Position numbers and translations under genes: made by a program
Source of the DNA: Prevotella sp.
GTDB taxonomy: Bacteria > Bacteroidota > Bacteroidia > Bacteroidales > Bacteroidaceae
Reading direction: 5' to 3'
Assembly (NCBI GenBank): GCA_017619375.1
Contig: JAFZSL010000029.1
Coordinates: forward strand, 1 to 41,736
DNA length: 41,736 nt
Part shown: positions 9,535 through 16,958 of the stretch, piece by piece
How positions within the stretch are numbered: the first letter of the stretch is position 1
Layout of the letters: every line of letters starts with the position of its first letter
The notes under the pieces: generated by a model
Seen by the model: the letters and a program-made list of their open reading frames with translations, nothing else
The model's database searches: none
What the model was told of the DNA's origin: nothing

Positions 9535-9549
9535 TATCGAAAATCGATA
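9535..9549. promoter_or_regulatory. Palindromic operator 2, TATCGA-AAA-TCGATA
   Basis: A perfect inverted repeat with 6-base arms, 2 bases downstream of the -7 box and overlapping the expected transcription start. It shares the TATCG core with operator 1. A further half site, ACGATAAAA, overlaps the approach to the ATG at 9573. Confidence 0.65.
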
Positions 9550-9572
9550 AATAAACAAAACAAAACGATAAA

Positions 9573-10064
9573 ATGAATATGATAACATCCTTTCTATACC
9601 GTAAGGTAGTGAAAAATCCAATACCGATGATTCTTTTGGTGGCATTGGCAAGTGTGATGGCTTTCTTAATTGCTAATGATATCAAAAAAATGCAAGCGGC
9701 CACTACAGGCTACGACTATTGTTTAAACCTAAGCTATCTGGTAGGAAATATCAGCATCACTTATTTCATAGGCATTTTCCTTTTGATCATATACCTAATT
9801 TATAATAATAGGCAAAACTCTAAATGGACAAAACGACTGTTTTATGTGCTTGGAGTGTCGAGCTTCGTCTTTTTCGTCGTGGCAGGACAGGTGTTTGATT
9901 ATGTGTTTCATCACGTTGAGAACAACTATATGGAGAAACTGCCATCTTTGGCTCGTAATGTCTTCACCGGACCTGTGTATTGGATCATCATTGCATATTT
10001 TTTCATCCCCAGGATGTTGAAGAACGATTGGAAGACGAAAGTTGAGCATGAGGTGACCAAATGA
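9573..10064 (+). CDS. Four-helix membrane protein of a DUF2975/XRE module
   Basis: I do not recognise a named family. The 163-residue protein has about four hydrophobic segments (near residues 17-34, 48-71, 86-106 and 130-147) with short polar loops and a lysine-rich C-terminus. Its size and topology resemble the DUF2975 protein encoded 88 bases downstream, so it may be a diverged relative. It is the first gene after the operator-bearing promoter, and the ATG at 9573 follows the operator directly. The context suggests a small membrane module controlled by the XRE protein at 10645. No catalytic motif is visible. Confidence 0.75.
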   Translation: MNMITSFLYRKVVKNPIPMILLVALASVMAFLIANDIKKMQAATTGYDYCLNLSYLVGNISITYFIGIFLLIIYLIYNNRQNSKWTKRLFYVLGVSSFVFFVVAGQVFDYVFHHVENNYMEKLPSLARNVFTGPVYWIIIAYFFIPRMLKNDWKTKVEHEVTK

Positions 10065-10152
10065 AAGAGGGGGAATGGATAATACCACAAGATTGTCTTC
10101 TATTAGGGTGAAGCAATATAACAGAAATAACAACTGAAAGAAATCAAAGAAT

Positions 10153-10638
10153 ATGAAAAAGAAATTGAATGTTTTTTGCATCTTGATGCTTGTGCTTATG
10201 GCTACGAACATCATCATCGGCCTTGTCTTCAACTTCAGCGAAAGCGCTCAGGCGTTCCAGCAGGGGTGGGACGAAGGCAGAAAGGGGAGGGCAATGGATG
10301 GCCTTGACTCTCTCAGTAGCATTGTGATGGCGCTGTTGGCGCTCGCTTGCATCTTCCTACTGATACGTTCGTTCATAGCCCTTGTACGATTCATCCTTAA
10401 CGTCAATCGCGACAAAGTGTTTGTCTGGGAGAACATACCTTTGTTGCGCTGGACGGGTTGGGGCATATTGATTCCAACAGTGGTATTCTCTACCTACGAC
10501 CTGCTGGCACATGTTCCCGCAGACAAAATCTACAATGAGTCGATGGATGATATTATCTTCGGCCTTTTCTGCCTGATTGTGGCTGAGGTGTTCGCTATAG
10601 GATTGAAATTGAAGGAGGAACAGGATTTAACCATTTAG
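10153..10638 (+). CDS. DUF2975 family membrane protein
   Basis: A 161-residue protein with an N-terminal hydrophobic helix (about 8-28) and further helices near 54-78, 95-115 and 128-150. The family hallmark LKLKEEQDLTI forms the C-terminus, and the region around FVWENIPLLRWTGWG matches the family's loop before its third helix. The function of DUF2975 is unknown. The family is regularly encoded next to a YozG-type small XRE regulator, as here, where the regulator begins 6 bases after this stop. The tight spacing implies co-translation. Confidence 0.9.
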   Translation: MKKKLNVFCILMLVLMATNIIIGLVFNFSESAQAFQQGWDEGRKGRAMDGLDSLSSIVMALLALACIFLLIRSFIALVRFILNVNRDKVFVWENIPLLRWTGWGILIPTVVFSTYDLLAHVPADKIYNESMDDIIFGLFCLIVAEVFAIGLKLKEEQDLTI

Positions 10639-10644
10639 AAGCCT

Positions 10645-10854
10645 ATGGGAAAGATTATTGTCAACCTCGATGTCATGATGGCCAAACGTAAGATATCGCT
10701 CGGAGAATTGTCTGAACGTGTGGGACTGACACAGGCCAACCTGTCAATCCTGAAGACGGGAAAGGCAAAGGCCGTGAGGTTCACCACGCTTGAAGCCATC
10801 TGTCGCGAACTGGGCTGTCAGCCTGGCGATATATTAGAGTACAGTGAAGATTGA
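10645..10854 (+). CDS. YozG-like XRE/Cro-CI family transcriptional regulator
   Basis: A 69-residue protein made almost wholly of one helix-turn-helix domain: SLGELSERVGLTQANLSILK (about 18-37) carries the two core helices, followed by AVRFTTLEAICRELGCQPGD and a short acidic tail. This is the small regulator normally paired with DUF2975. It lies 6 bases after the DUF2975 stop and probably binds the TATCGA palindromes upstream of the module, giving negative autoregulation. That last step is inferred from position and symmetry only. Confidence 0.92.
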   Translation: MGKIIVNLDVMMAKRKISLGELSERVGLTQANLSILKTGKAKAVRFTTLEAICRELGCQPGDILEYSED

Positions 10855-10965
10855 AACGTTGTCATTCAAGGATAATAAATATTCATGCAACAGAAGATGG
10901 AAGAAATCAAAGTATGTCAATCATTTTGGCCTTGCCATTTGATTTGATAGTAAACCCCGACCTAT

Positions 10966-13428
10966 ATGAAACGAATTTTTATACTGTTCATTGTTTTGTT
11001 GTTGTCTACCATGTCACTTCGTGCGGCAGACATCGTTTGGTTTGACGGCCAACATCCCGTGACCTATCAGGTCGTCGGACATGTAGACCCTGTGGTGAAT
11101 ATGGCCATCCAGATGTTTTGTGATGACATGCGGCAGGTGACAGGAATGTGGGCGGTGCCTGATCGACAGGCTGCCATCCGTATCGTGCAAGGCAATGGTA
11201 ACGATGACGGGTTCCGCTTGAGTGTCAACAAGCATGGACAAATCATGGTGGAGGGACACAATGGGCGGGGTACTGCCTATGGCATCTTGGAATTGAGCCG
11301 TATGGCTGGCGTTTCTCCATGGGTGTGGTGGGGAGACGTAGTGCCTGAACGTCGAAACCGATTGACCATCGACAGTGGTTTCATCATGGAACATACGCCA
11401 AGTGTGGCCTATCGTGGCATATTCATCAATGATGAGGATTGGAGCCTGCGCAATTGGGCGTGGAAAAACTATGAGCCGACGGAAGATTTTGGAACCATGG
11501 GCCCCAAGACCTACAAGGCCATCTTCCAACTATTGTTGCGTTTGCGTGCCAACACCATCTGGCCGGCCATGCATCCGGGGACGCCGGGATTCTTCACTGT
11601 CAAGGGAAACAAGGAGATGGCCGACTCGTGCGGCATTGTCATTGGAACCAGTCATTGCGAACCGCTCCTGAGAAACAACGTGGATGAGTGGGACGTGAAG
11701 AAACGGGGCCCCTACAATTACGTCACCAACCGCGAACAGGTGCGGAACTATTGGGCGGAGCGACTGCGGCAGGTAAAGGGCAGTGAGGAACTGTTCACCC
11801 TGGGCATGCGGGGCATACACGATGGTTCGATGGAGGGCGTGAACACTAAGGAAGAGAAACTGGCGGGGTTGCAGCAGGTCGTGGATGACCAACGGGAACT
11901 CATCCGTCAGCATTATGACAAGCATGTGGAGCGGGTGCCCCAGGTGTTCATACCTTACAAGGAGGTGTTGGAAATCATGGAAAGCGGACTCCGCGTGCCC
12001 GATGACGTGACGCTGATGTGGTGTGACGACAATTATGGTTACATGACCAGGCTATCGGATGCCGAACAGCAAAAACGAAGCGGAGGCGGCGGTGTCTATT
12101 ACCACCTCAGTTATTGGGGGCGCCCTCACGATTATCTTTGGCTCACCACCACACAGCCCGGCCTCATATACAATGAGATGAAGGCTGCCTACGACCACAA
12201 CTGCCGCAAGGTGTGGATTGTCAACGTGCATGACGTGAAGGTGGCCGCCTATGACCTGGAATTGGTCATGGATATGGCGTGGGATATTGAACAAGTCGGT
12301 CCGTCAACGTTGAACCGACATTTGGAAAGATGGCTATGCACGCAGTTTGGCGAAGAGGCTGGCAAACGACTCTTCCCTGCCATGCAGGGCTATTATCGCC
12401 TTTGTGGCATTCGCAAGCCGGAGTTCATGGGGTGGACCCAGGTTGAACTGGCCGACCGAAAGGCTTATCCGAATGGTCGCTCCCAGGTCGTCGATACGGA
12501 ATTCTCAATGAAGGAATTTGATTGTGAACTCAAGCAATACCTTTGCGATTATGATCATGTGTGCTTGGTCGTAAAGGAAGTAGAGGCTCTTGTCCGGCCG
12601 GAATTGAAGGATGCCTTCTTCGCCGCTGTCAAATATCCCGTCTATGCAGCACGTGCCATGGCTGTGAAAATGCTTGAGGCCCAGAACGCACGCTCAATGT
12701 ACATGGGGCAGACTGGCAAGTCGGCCGAGGGGCGCTACAATAACATGATGCTGGCCTCGGCTCGTGCCATACAGGCTTACCGTGAAATCCAACAGCTTAC
12801 GACATTCTATAATGACAGTCTTGCCGGTGGAAAGTGGAAGGGACTCATGAACATGATGCCGCGCGACCTGAATGTGTTCAATCCACCTATCGTGCCATAC
12901 CTACCTCCCGCAGACTATCAGCCGGGTTACGGTTCCTACCTTGCACATCCGGTGTTTCCCGAGGATGCTGTCGCCCGCAATGCCTGTCGGTATCATTCTG
13001 CGACGGAGGGCGTGAAGGTCATCCAGATGTTGGGGCATTCAATGAACGCTGTCGCCATTCCCAAGGGGGGAGAGGTGACTTATGAGTTCAATAGGGAGCA
13101 GGAGGGAGATGCTGTTCTGTACACGGCAATGATACCCACGCAACCCAACGATAGGGGAGACTTGCGCTATCAGGTGACTCTCGACGACCATGAGCCTGTC
13201 GTCATCTCGCTGAAGGAAAAATACCGTTCTGAAGGTTGGAAGCAGAACGTGCTGCGTGGCCAGGCGTTGAAGGCTACACAGGTGAAAGTGAGGAAAGGCA
13301 ACCATACGCTCCGCATCAAGGCCCTGGACGACCACATCATCTTCGACCAGTGGATGCTGGATTTCAAGCCGGGACGCAAGTTCTATGTCATTCCCGTCAC
13401 CATAAAAATAGATGACCTTCATGAATAG
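10966..13428 (+). CDS. Glycoside hydrolase family 115 xylan alpha-1,2-glucuronidase
   Basis: The enzyme removes (4-O-methyl)glucuronic acid side chains from glucuronoxylan. An N-terminal signal peptide (about 1-20) sends it to the periplasm or surface. GH115 hallmarks include GRGTAYGILELSRMAGVSPW (about 100), YRGIFINDEDWSLRNWAWKN (about 148), RLRANTIWPAMHP (about 190), LGMRGIHDGSM (about 281), WCDDNYGYMTRL (about 350), YYHLSYWGRPHDYLWL and KVWIVNVHDVK. The C-terminal region (about 640-815) matches the family's C-terminal beta domain. At 820 residues it is full-length. It stands alone, without an adjacent Sus pair or xylanase. No matching promoter was seen in the 111 bases upstream. Confidence 0.95.
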   Translation: MKRIFILFIVLLLSTMSLRAADIVWFDGQHPVTYQVVGHVDPVVNMAIQMFCDDMRQVTGMWAVPDRQAAIRIVQGNGNDDGFRLSVNKHGQIMVEGHNGRGTAYGILELSRMAGVSPWVWWGDVVPERRNRLTIDSGFIMEHTPSVAYRGIFINDEDWSLRNWAWKNYEPTEDFGTMGPKTYKAIFQLLLRLRANTIWPAMHPGTPGFFTVKGNKEMADSCGIVIGTSHCEPLLRNNVDEWDVKKRGPYNYVTNREQVRNYWAERLRQVKGSEELFTLGMRGIHDGSMEGVNTKEEKLAGLQQVVDDQRELIRQHYDKHVERVPQVFIPYKEVLEIMESGLRVPDDVTLMWCDDNYGYMTRLSDAEQQKRSGGGGVYYHLSYWGRPHDYLWLTTTQPGLIYNEMKAAYDHNCRKVWIVNVHDVKVAAYDLELVMDMAWDIEQVGPSTLNRHLERWLCTQFGEEAGKRLFPAMQGYYRLCGIRKPEFMGWTQVELADRKAYPNGRSQVVDTEFSMKEFDCELKQYLCDYDHVCLVVKEVEALVRPELKDAFFAAVKYPVYAARAMAVKMLEAQNARSMYMGQTGKSAEGRYNNMMLASARAIQAYREIQQLTTFYNDSLAGGKWKGLMNMMPRDLNVFNPPIVPYLPPADYQPGYGSYLAHPVFPEDAVARNACRYHSATEGVKVIQMLGHSMNAVAIPKGGEVTYEFNREQEGDAVLYTAMIPTQPNDRGDLRYQVTLDDHEPVVISLKEKYRSEGWKQNVLRGQALKATQVKVRKGNHTLRIKALDDHIIFDQWMLDFKPGRKFYVIPVTIKIDDLHE

Positions 13429-13530
13429 CCCATTGAAACAAGTACCATAATTATGAAATGTTGAAAAAGATAATGTTAAATCCATGTTAAAATACCTCGT
13501 TCCTCTTGACTCGTCCCTTAGGGCATGCAT

Positions 13531-13538
13531 TAATTTTG
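13531..13538 (+). promoter_or_regulatory. -7 box and small palindrome upstream of the MerR-type gene
   Basis: TAATTTTG matches TAnnTTTG. Upstream lie CTTGAC (13504-13509) and a 9-base palindrome CCCTTAGGG (13515-13523) between the two elements. MerR proteins typically bind in that spacer, so it is a candidate autoregulatory site. The palindrome is short and could be chance. Confidence 0.4.
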
Positions 13539-13567
13539 CACTCGCTTAGCAATAACATCGCGCGATT

Positions 13568-14392
13568 ATGAGTTATAAAACGAAATTGAAAATCGGAGAG
13601 TTCTCACGGTTGATGCAGGTTACAGTAAAAACCTTGCGTCACTATGAACAGAAGGGATTGCTGTTACCTGACGAAGTGGACGAGTGGACTGGATACCGTT
13701 ACTATAGCATCGACCAGATGCAGAAGTTGCAAACCATCCGCGACCTGCAACGACTCGGTTTCTCATTGGATGAAATAAAGGATTTGTTCGAGGACAACTC
13801 ACATGTTCCAAGCATCCGGCAACTGACTGAGAAAATCAAGGAAACGGAAACGCAACTGAAAAAACTGATTGCCCGTCGCAACCGACTGCTCAACTGGAGG
13901 AACGCTCGCAAAGAAATGAAAACAATGGAAAAATTCAGCATTCAGTCTCTGCCAGAAATCATTGTGGCAAGTCATCGTGAAGTCATCCCTGATTTCGCCG
14001 CCATCGGTCCCATGTGTGTCAATATGATTGGTCCTGAGATGCAACGCCTCGGCTGCAAGTGCCCACCTCCGGGCTACTGCTTCACCATTGAGCATAACAA
14101 GGAATACACCCCTACAGACATCGACCTCGAGTATTGCGAACAGGTGGAGGAAATGGGTGAAGACAGCGCCATCATCCAGTTCAAGCGTCTGCCAGCAGTC
14201 CCCAAGGCGCTATGTATGAAACACTACGGACCATATGAACGCTTTTACGAGTCCTTCACAGAAGCTTTCCGCTATATCGAAGAGCAAGGCTATAAAGTCA
14301 TCGGCCAGCACCGCACCTGTTATATCGACGGTGTCTGGAACCAGGAAGATCCTGAGAAATGGCTTTCTATCATTCAGATTCCGATAGAATAA
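13568..14392 (+). CDS. MerR family regulator with GyrI-like effector-binding domain
   Basis: A 274-residue transcriptional regulator. The N-terminal MerR helix-turn-helix (about 8-75) shows IGEFSRLMQVTVKTLRHYEQ, the wing LLLPDEVDEWTGYRYY and QLQRLGFSLDEIKDLF-type sequence. A coiled-coil linker follows (about 80-112, KIKETETQLKKLIARRNRLL). A GyrI/AraC-type effector-binding domain (about 123-274) includes RLPAVPKALCMKHYGPYE and ends EKWLSIIQIPIE. The architecture is that of BmrR/BltR-like multidrug-sensing activators. No transporter is next to it; the nearest efflux operon starts about 14 kb downstream on the other strand. The ligand is unknown. Confidence 0.92.
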   Translation: MSYKTKLKIGEFSRLMQVTVKTLRHYEQKGLLLPDEVDEWTGYRYYSIDQMQKLQTIRDLQRLGFSLDEIKDLFEDNSHVPSIRQLTEKIKETETQLKKLIARRNRLLNWRNARKEMKTMEKFSIQSLPEIIVASHREVIPDFAAIGPMCVNMIGPEMQRLGCKCPPPGYCFTIEHNKEYTPTDIDLEYCEQVEEMGEDSAIIQFKRLPAVPKALCMKHYGPYERFYESFTEAFRYIEEQGYKVIGQHRTCYIDGVWNQEDPEKWLSIIQIPIE

Positions 14393-14464
14393 ATGATTGA
14401 CAATGAGATTAGAACCAGCGACACGAAAGACAAACAGTAATAGATTTGGAATTACAATAACGCT

Positions 14465-14809
14465 ATGGATACAATAAAAAACAACCCACTGATGATTGCC
14501 GCTTGTGGCCTATATTGTGGAGCATGCAGAAAATTCTTGAACGGGAAATGCCCTGGATGCAAGGAGAACGAGAAGGCTTCATGGTGCAAGATACGCAAGT
14601 GCTGTCAGGAAAAAGGCATCCATACTTGTGCTGAATGTGAAAAAGACGTGAAGGAATGCAAGATTCACAACAACTTTGTCGGAAAACTGTTTGCCTTCTT
14701 GTTCAACAGCGACAGGGCTGCCTGCATCCATTATATACGTGAATACGGCGAGGACTCCTTCGCCAAAAAGATGACAGAAGACAAACAAATGACGATGAAG
14801 AAGAGATGA
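14465..14809 (+). CDS. DUF3795 cysteine-rich protein
   Basis: A 114-residue soluble protein with the DUF3795 pattern. It opens AACGLYCGACRKFLNGKCPG, continues KENEKASWCKIRKCCQEKGI and ends its cysteine set at CAECEKDVKECKIHN. There are 13 cysteines in about 110 residues, mostly in CxxC-like pairs, suggesting a metal or zinc-ribbon-like centre. The family's function is unknown. It follows the MerR gene after 72 bases on the same strand and could share its transcript. A small hairpin follows the stop. Confidence 0.88.
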   Translation: MDTIKNNPLMIAACGLYCGACRKFLNGKCPGCKENEKASWCKIRKCCQEKGIHTCAECEKDVKECKIHNNFVGKLFAFLFNSDRAACIHYIREYGEDSFAKKMTEDKQMTMKKR

Positions 14810-14830
14810 ACTTCCTTCGGAGTTCTTCTT
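14808..14830 (+). terminator. Weak hairpin after DUF3795
   Basis: GAACTTCC-TTC-GGAGTTC forms a short stem with one bulge, followed by the pyrimidine-rich TTCTT. It overlaps the last base of the stop codon. It is a weak intrinsic terminator candidate. Confidence 0.35.
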
Positions 14831-14889
14831 GAAGACCATGTGCTTCTACAGCGGTACTTCGAAATCATTTATCAGTTGAAGGAAAAGTT

Positions 14890-15930
14890 ATGAACATACC
14901 TAAAAGGGAAAGATTCGAAATGTTGGACCAGTTCTTGCAGAAAGGTTCGCATACCACTTCGCAACTCCACCAATTGGTCAACAAGGAATTGGAAGACCTG
15001 GGGATGGAGAAGGTCACGTTGCGGGCCATTCAGAAAGACTTGAAGGAAATGGCCGAGAGATACAAGGCTCCCATCAATTTCATGGGAAGATTTCGGTATT
15101 ATACGGAAGATTACACTTTGTTCCCGGAGAACATGTCCGAGAAAGAACATGAACTTATTGCTGAAGTGCTGAGAACTTTGGGGATGTTTGACGGACTCAA
15201 GGATTTCGAGTGGATACAAAAATACATGATCGGTCTCGATGCCGATAGAAGACCGCCGATTCTCAGCTTTTCGTCAACTGCGGAGTTGAAGGGGACCCAA
15301 TGGCTTCCGCGACTTTTCGATGTCATTGTGAATAGGCAGGTCATCAAACTGACCTACAAGCCATTTAATGGAAAAATCAAAGAACATGTCCTTCATCCAT
15401 ATTTATTGAAAGAATATAATAATAGATGGTTCTTGATAGGTGCCATCGACGGCAACGATTTTATCATTACTTTTGCCATTGACCGTATCAAGGATTTTCG
15501 CATCATGGATAAAATTGCTTATCGTGATTATGCCGATGGCGACATCAATGATAGGTTCACCGACCTCATTGGGGTGACGCTTCGTAAGGATGCCAAATTG
15601 GAACATATCATCATCTGGGTCGATGATGTCACTTTCAACTATGTGAATACAAAACACATCACCAGATTCCAAACCAATTTGATAGGTCAAAAGGAAAAGG
15701 ATTTACGAGCCATGTATCCACAATTGGAGGGAGGGCGTTTTATCGATTTGTACACTTATGTTTGTGAGTTGAATGGCGAGCCGGATGACAAATACAAGAA
15801 CTATGAGTTGGTTCGTGAGTTGAGTTCTTACGCTGGAGGTCTTTTAGTGTTGACTCCCAAATACCTCCAAAACCAGATCTTCGAGAAAATTGCTGCCCAC
15901 AAAGATAGATATTCCTTGATACGGACATGA
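14890..15930 (+). CDS. WYL domain-containing transcriptional regulator
   Basis: A 346-residue regulator. A winged helix-turn-helix occupies about residues 1-65 (ERFEMLDQFLQKG, then VTLRAIQKDLKEMAERY). The WYL sensor domain (about 138-212) includes LTYKPFNGKIKEHVLHPYLL, NNRWFLIGAIDGNDFIITFA and the basic IDRIKDFRIMD end. A C-terminal WCX-like region (about 240-340) carries TLRKDAKLEHIIIWV and SYAGGLLVLTPKYLQNQI. WYL proteins bind nucleotides or nucleic acids and often control defence or DNA-damage genes. No defence system was recognised next to it. The ATG at 14890 is preceded by the purine-rich AAGGAAAAG. Confidence 0.92.
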   Translation: MNIPKRERFEMLDQFLQKGSHTTSQLHQLVNKELEDLGMEKVTLRAIQKDLKEMAERYKAPINFMGRFRYYTEDYTLFPENMSEKEHELIAEVLRTLGMFDGLKDFEWIQKYMIGLDADRRPPILSFSSTAELKGTQWLPRLFDVIVNRQVIKLTYKPFNGKIKEHVLHPYLLKEYNNRWFLIGAIDGNDFIITFAIDRIKDFRIMDKIAYRDYADGDINDRFTDLIGVTLRKDAKLEHIIIWVDDVTFNYVNTKHITRFQTNLIGQKEKDLRAMYPQLEGGRFIDLYTYVCELNGEPDDKYKNYELVRELSSYAGGLLVLTPKYLQNQIFEKIAAHKDRYSLIRT

Positions 15931-15956
15931 AAAACCGCAACAATGTAGCGTATAAA

Positions 15957-15980
15957 GGAGACGGAGAGAATCTCGTCTCC
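15957..15980. other. Stem-loop after the WYL regulator
   Basis: GGAGACGGAGA pairs with TCTCGTCTCC across a GAA loop, with one bulged G. It lies 27 bases after the WYL stop. No T-run follows, so it may be a 3' end stabiliser rather than an intrinsic terminator. Confidence 0.5.
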
Positions 15981-16027
15981 ACAAGTTAGCATACTGAGTG
16001 CCGTGATCAAAAGGCCCGTGCTCATAT

Positions 16028-16068
16028 CCCCGCAGGGGGGCACCACCACTCCGATGATTCGTGGTGCC
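16028..16068. other. GC-rich double stem-loop
   Basis: CCCC-GCA-GGGG (16028-16038) is followed immediately by GGCACCAC (16039-16046) pairing with GTGGTGCC (16061-16068). It is unlike the surrounding AT-rich spacers. It could be an RNA structure, a terminator remnant or the edge of a lost element. Confidence 0.45.
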
Positions 16069-16109
16069 TCCTTCCTCAGACTTTGTACTCCTGAATCAAA
16101 CAGACATAT

Positions 16110-16164
16110 GTCTCTTTAACTCCCCTTTAACTCCTCTTTAACTCCCCTTTAACTCCTCTTTAAC
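16110..16164. repeat. 11-base tandem repeat, TCCCCTTTAAC alternating with TCCTCTTTAAC
   Basis: After a partial unit at 16110-16120, four 11-base units alternate strictly between TCCCCTTTAAC and TCCTCTTTAAC (16121-16164), giving a 22-base higher-order period. Two more TCCCCTTTAAC units lie at 16839-16860 on the other side of the MmcQ/YjbR gene. Confidence 0.88.
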
Positions 16165-16268
16165 TCCATCTCCCCTCCGAGCGGGCACTTGCAACCGAAA
16201 ATCGTTCCCCTTTAGCTGAAAAAAATCAAAAAAACGTAGTTTTTATTGTTTGGATGGATTTTTATACT

Positions 16269-16276
16269 TAATTTTG
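16269..16276 (+). promoter_or_regulatory. -7 box for the MmcQ/YjbR gene
   Basis: TAATTTTG matches TAnnTTTG and lies 25 bases before the ATG at 16302. A degenerate -33 element (ATTG, 16245-16248) sits 20 bases upstream. Confidence 0.5.
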
Positions 16277-16301
16277 TGGGAGAACGTAAAAAGATAACTC
16301 A

Positions 16302-16649
16302 ATGAACATCGAGGAAGTGCGTGAATATGCCTTAACACTGAAAGGAACCACGGAGGACATGCCGTATGGCTCCGATTGGTTGGCCTTCCGTATAGGAGGG
16401 AAGATATTCTTGCATATATGGCTCGAATCACCCGAACCCGTCTGCGCCGTCAAACTGCTGCCACAAATGGGACAACAACTGAGAGAGCGGTATGAGGGAG
16501 TGCGTCCTGCCTATCACCTGAACAAGGCTCATTGGAACGACATCTATTTGGAAATGATGGATGACACCCTTGTCAGGCAGTGGATTCGTGACTCATACAA
16601 GTTGGTGCTGTCCGGACTGCCAAAACGGTTGAGGGAGGAGTTCGAATGA
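16302..16649 (+). CDS. MmcQ/YjbR family protein
   Basis: A 115-residue, full-length member of the MmcQ/YjbR (CyaY-like DNA-binding fold) family. It shows the family pattern throughout: EVREYALTLKGTTEDMPYG at the start, AFRIGGKIFLHIWL, AVKLLPQMGQQLRERYEGV, AYHLNKAHWNDIYLE, and the C-terminal DSYKLVLSGLPKRLR. Family members are thought to bind DNA in a sequence-independent way; the physiological role is unclear. The gene stands alone, framed by TCCCCTTTAAC repeats on both sides, with its own -7 box. Confidence 0.92.
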   Translation: MNIEEVREYALTLKGTTEDMPYGSDWLAFRIGGKIFLHIWLESPEPVCAVKLLPQMGQQLRERYEGVRPAYHLNKAHWNDIYLEMMDDTLVRQWIRDSYKLVLSGLPKRLREEFE

Positions 16650-16838
16650 CACAATGGTAACTCATACAATCCGTCTTGTTGACTACAACCTTGTTTCAAA
16701 CCCTCCATGCGCACTGTAGTGCCGGGTCTTGTGCCCGTCTGAATTGTTATTCTATTACTCCCAATCGGTCGTGGGTCTTCGACAAATCTATAGAATACGT
16801 GATGACAACTATATTATCGGGCTGGCAAGTTGACATAC

Positions 16839-16860
16839 TCCCCTTTAACTCCCCTTTAAC
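16839..16860. repeat. Two copies of the 11-base repeat TCCCCTTTAAC
   Basis: Two perfect adjacent units of the same 11-mer seen at 16121-16164, in the same orientation, on the other side of the MmcQ/YjbR gene. Confidence 0.85.
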
Positions 16861-16893
16861 AGAAGGCTATGTCTAACCATTTTTTTTTTTTTT

Positions 16894-16928
16894 GCGAACA
16901 TGACGTTCGCGAAAACCCTCTATCTTTG
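16894..16928 (+). promoter_or_regulatory. -7 box with upstream inverted repeat for the HD/DnaE-like pair
   Basis: TATCTTTG (16921-16928) matches TAnnTTTG and is followed by the HD gene ATG 30 bases later. Just upstream, GCGAAC-ATGAC-GTTCGC (16894-16910) is a 17-base inverted repeat sitting between the usual -33 and -7 positions and following a poly-T run. This is a plausible operator. No -33 TTTG occurs at standard spacing; the nearest is 26 bases away. Confidence 0.55.
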
Positions 16929-16958
16929 CACTATGAAAAACCCAATATATGAAGTCTT

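Larger units (their letters stand above)
9193..9572. other. Divergent intergenic region between TonB lipoprotein and DUF2975 module
   Basis: This 380-base AT-rich stretch holds a minus-strand -7 box (9331-9338) for the TonB-domain lipoprotein, and the promoter and palindromic operators of the plus-strand module (9469-9571). No small gene or RNA was recognised. Confidence 0.6.
15931..16301. other. Non-coding region with hairpins and an 11-base repeat array
   Basis: These 371 bases hold no credible gene. They contain a hairpin at 15957-15980, a GC-rich structured block at 16028-16068, the 11-base repeat array at 16110-16164, and a -7 box at 16269-16276 serving the next gene. Confidence 0.7.
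16650..16958. other. Intergenic region upstream of the HD-domain gene
   Basis: About 190 bases of unremarkable sequence are followed by two TCCCCTTTAAC repeats (16839-16860), a run of 13 T (16881-16893), an inverted repeat GCGAAC/GTTCGC (16894-16910) and a -7 box (16921-16928). Nothing that looks like a gene was seen in it. Confidence 0.6.
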
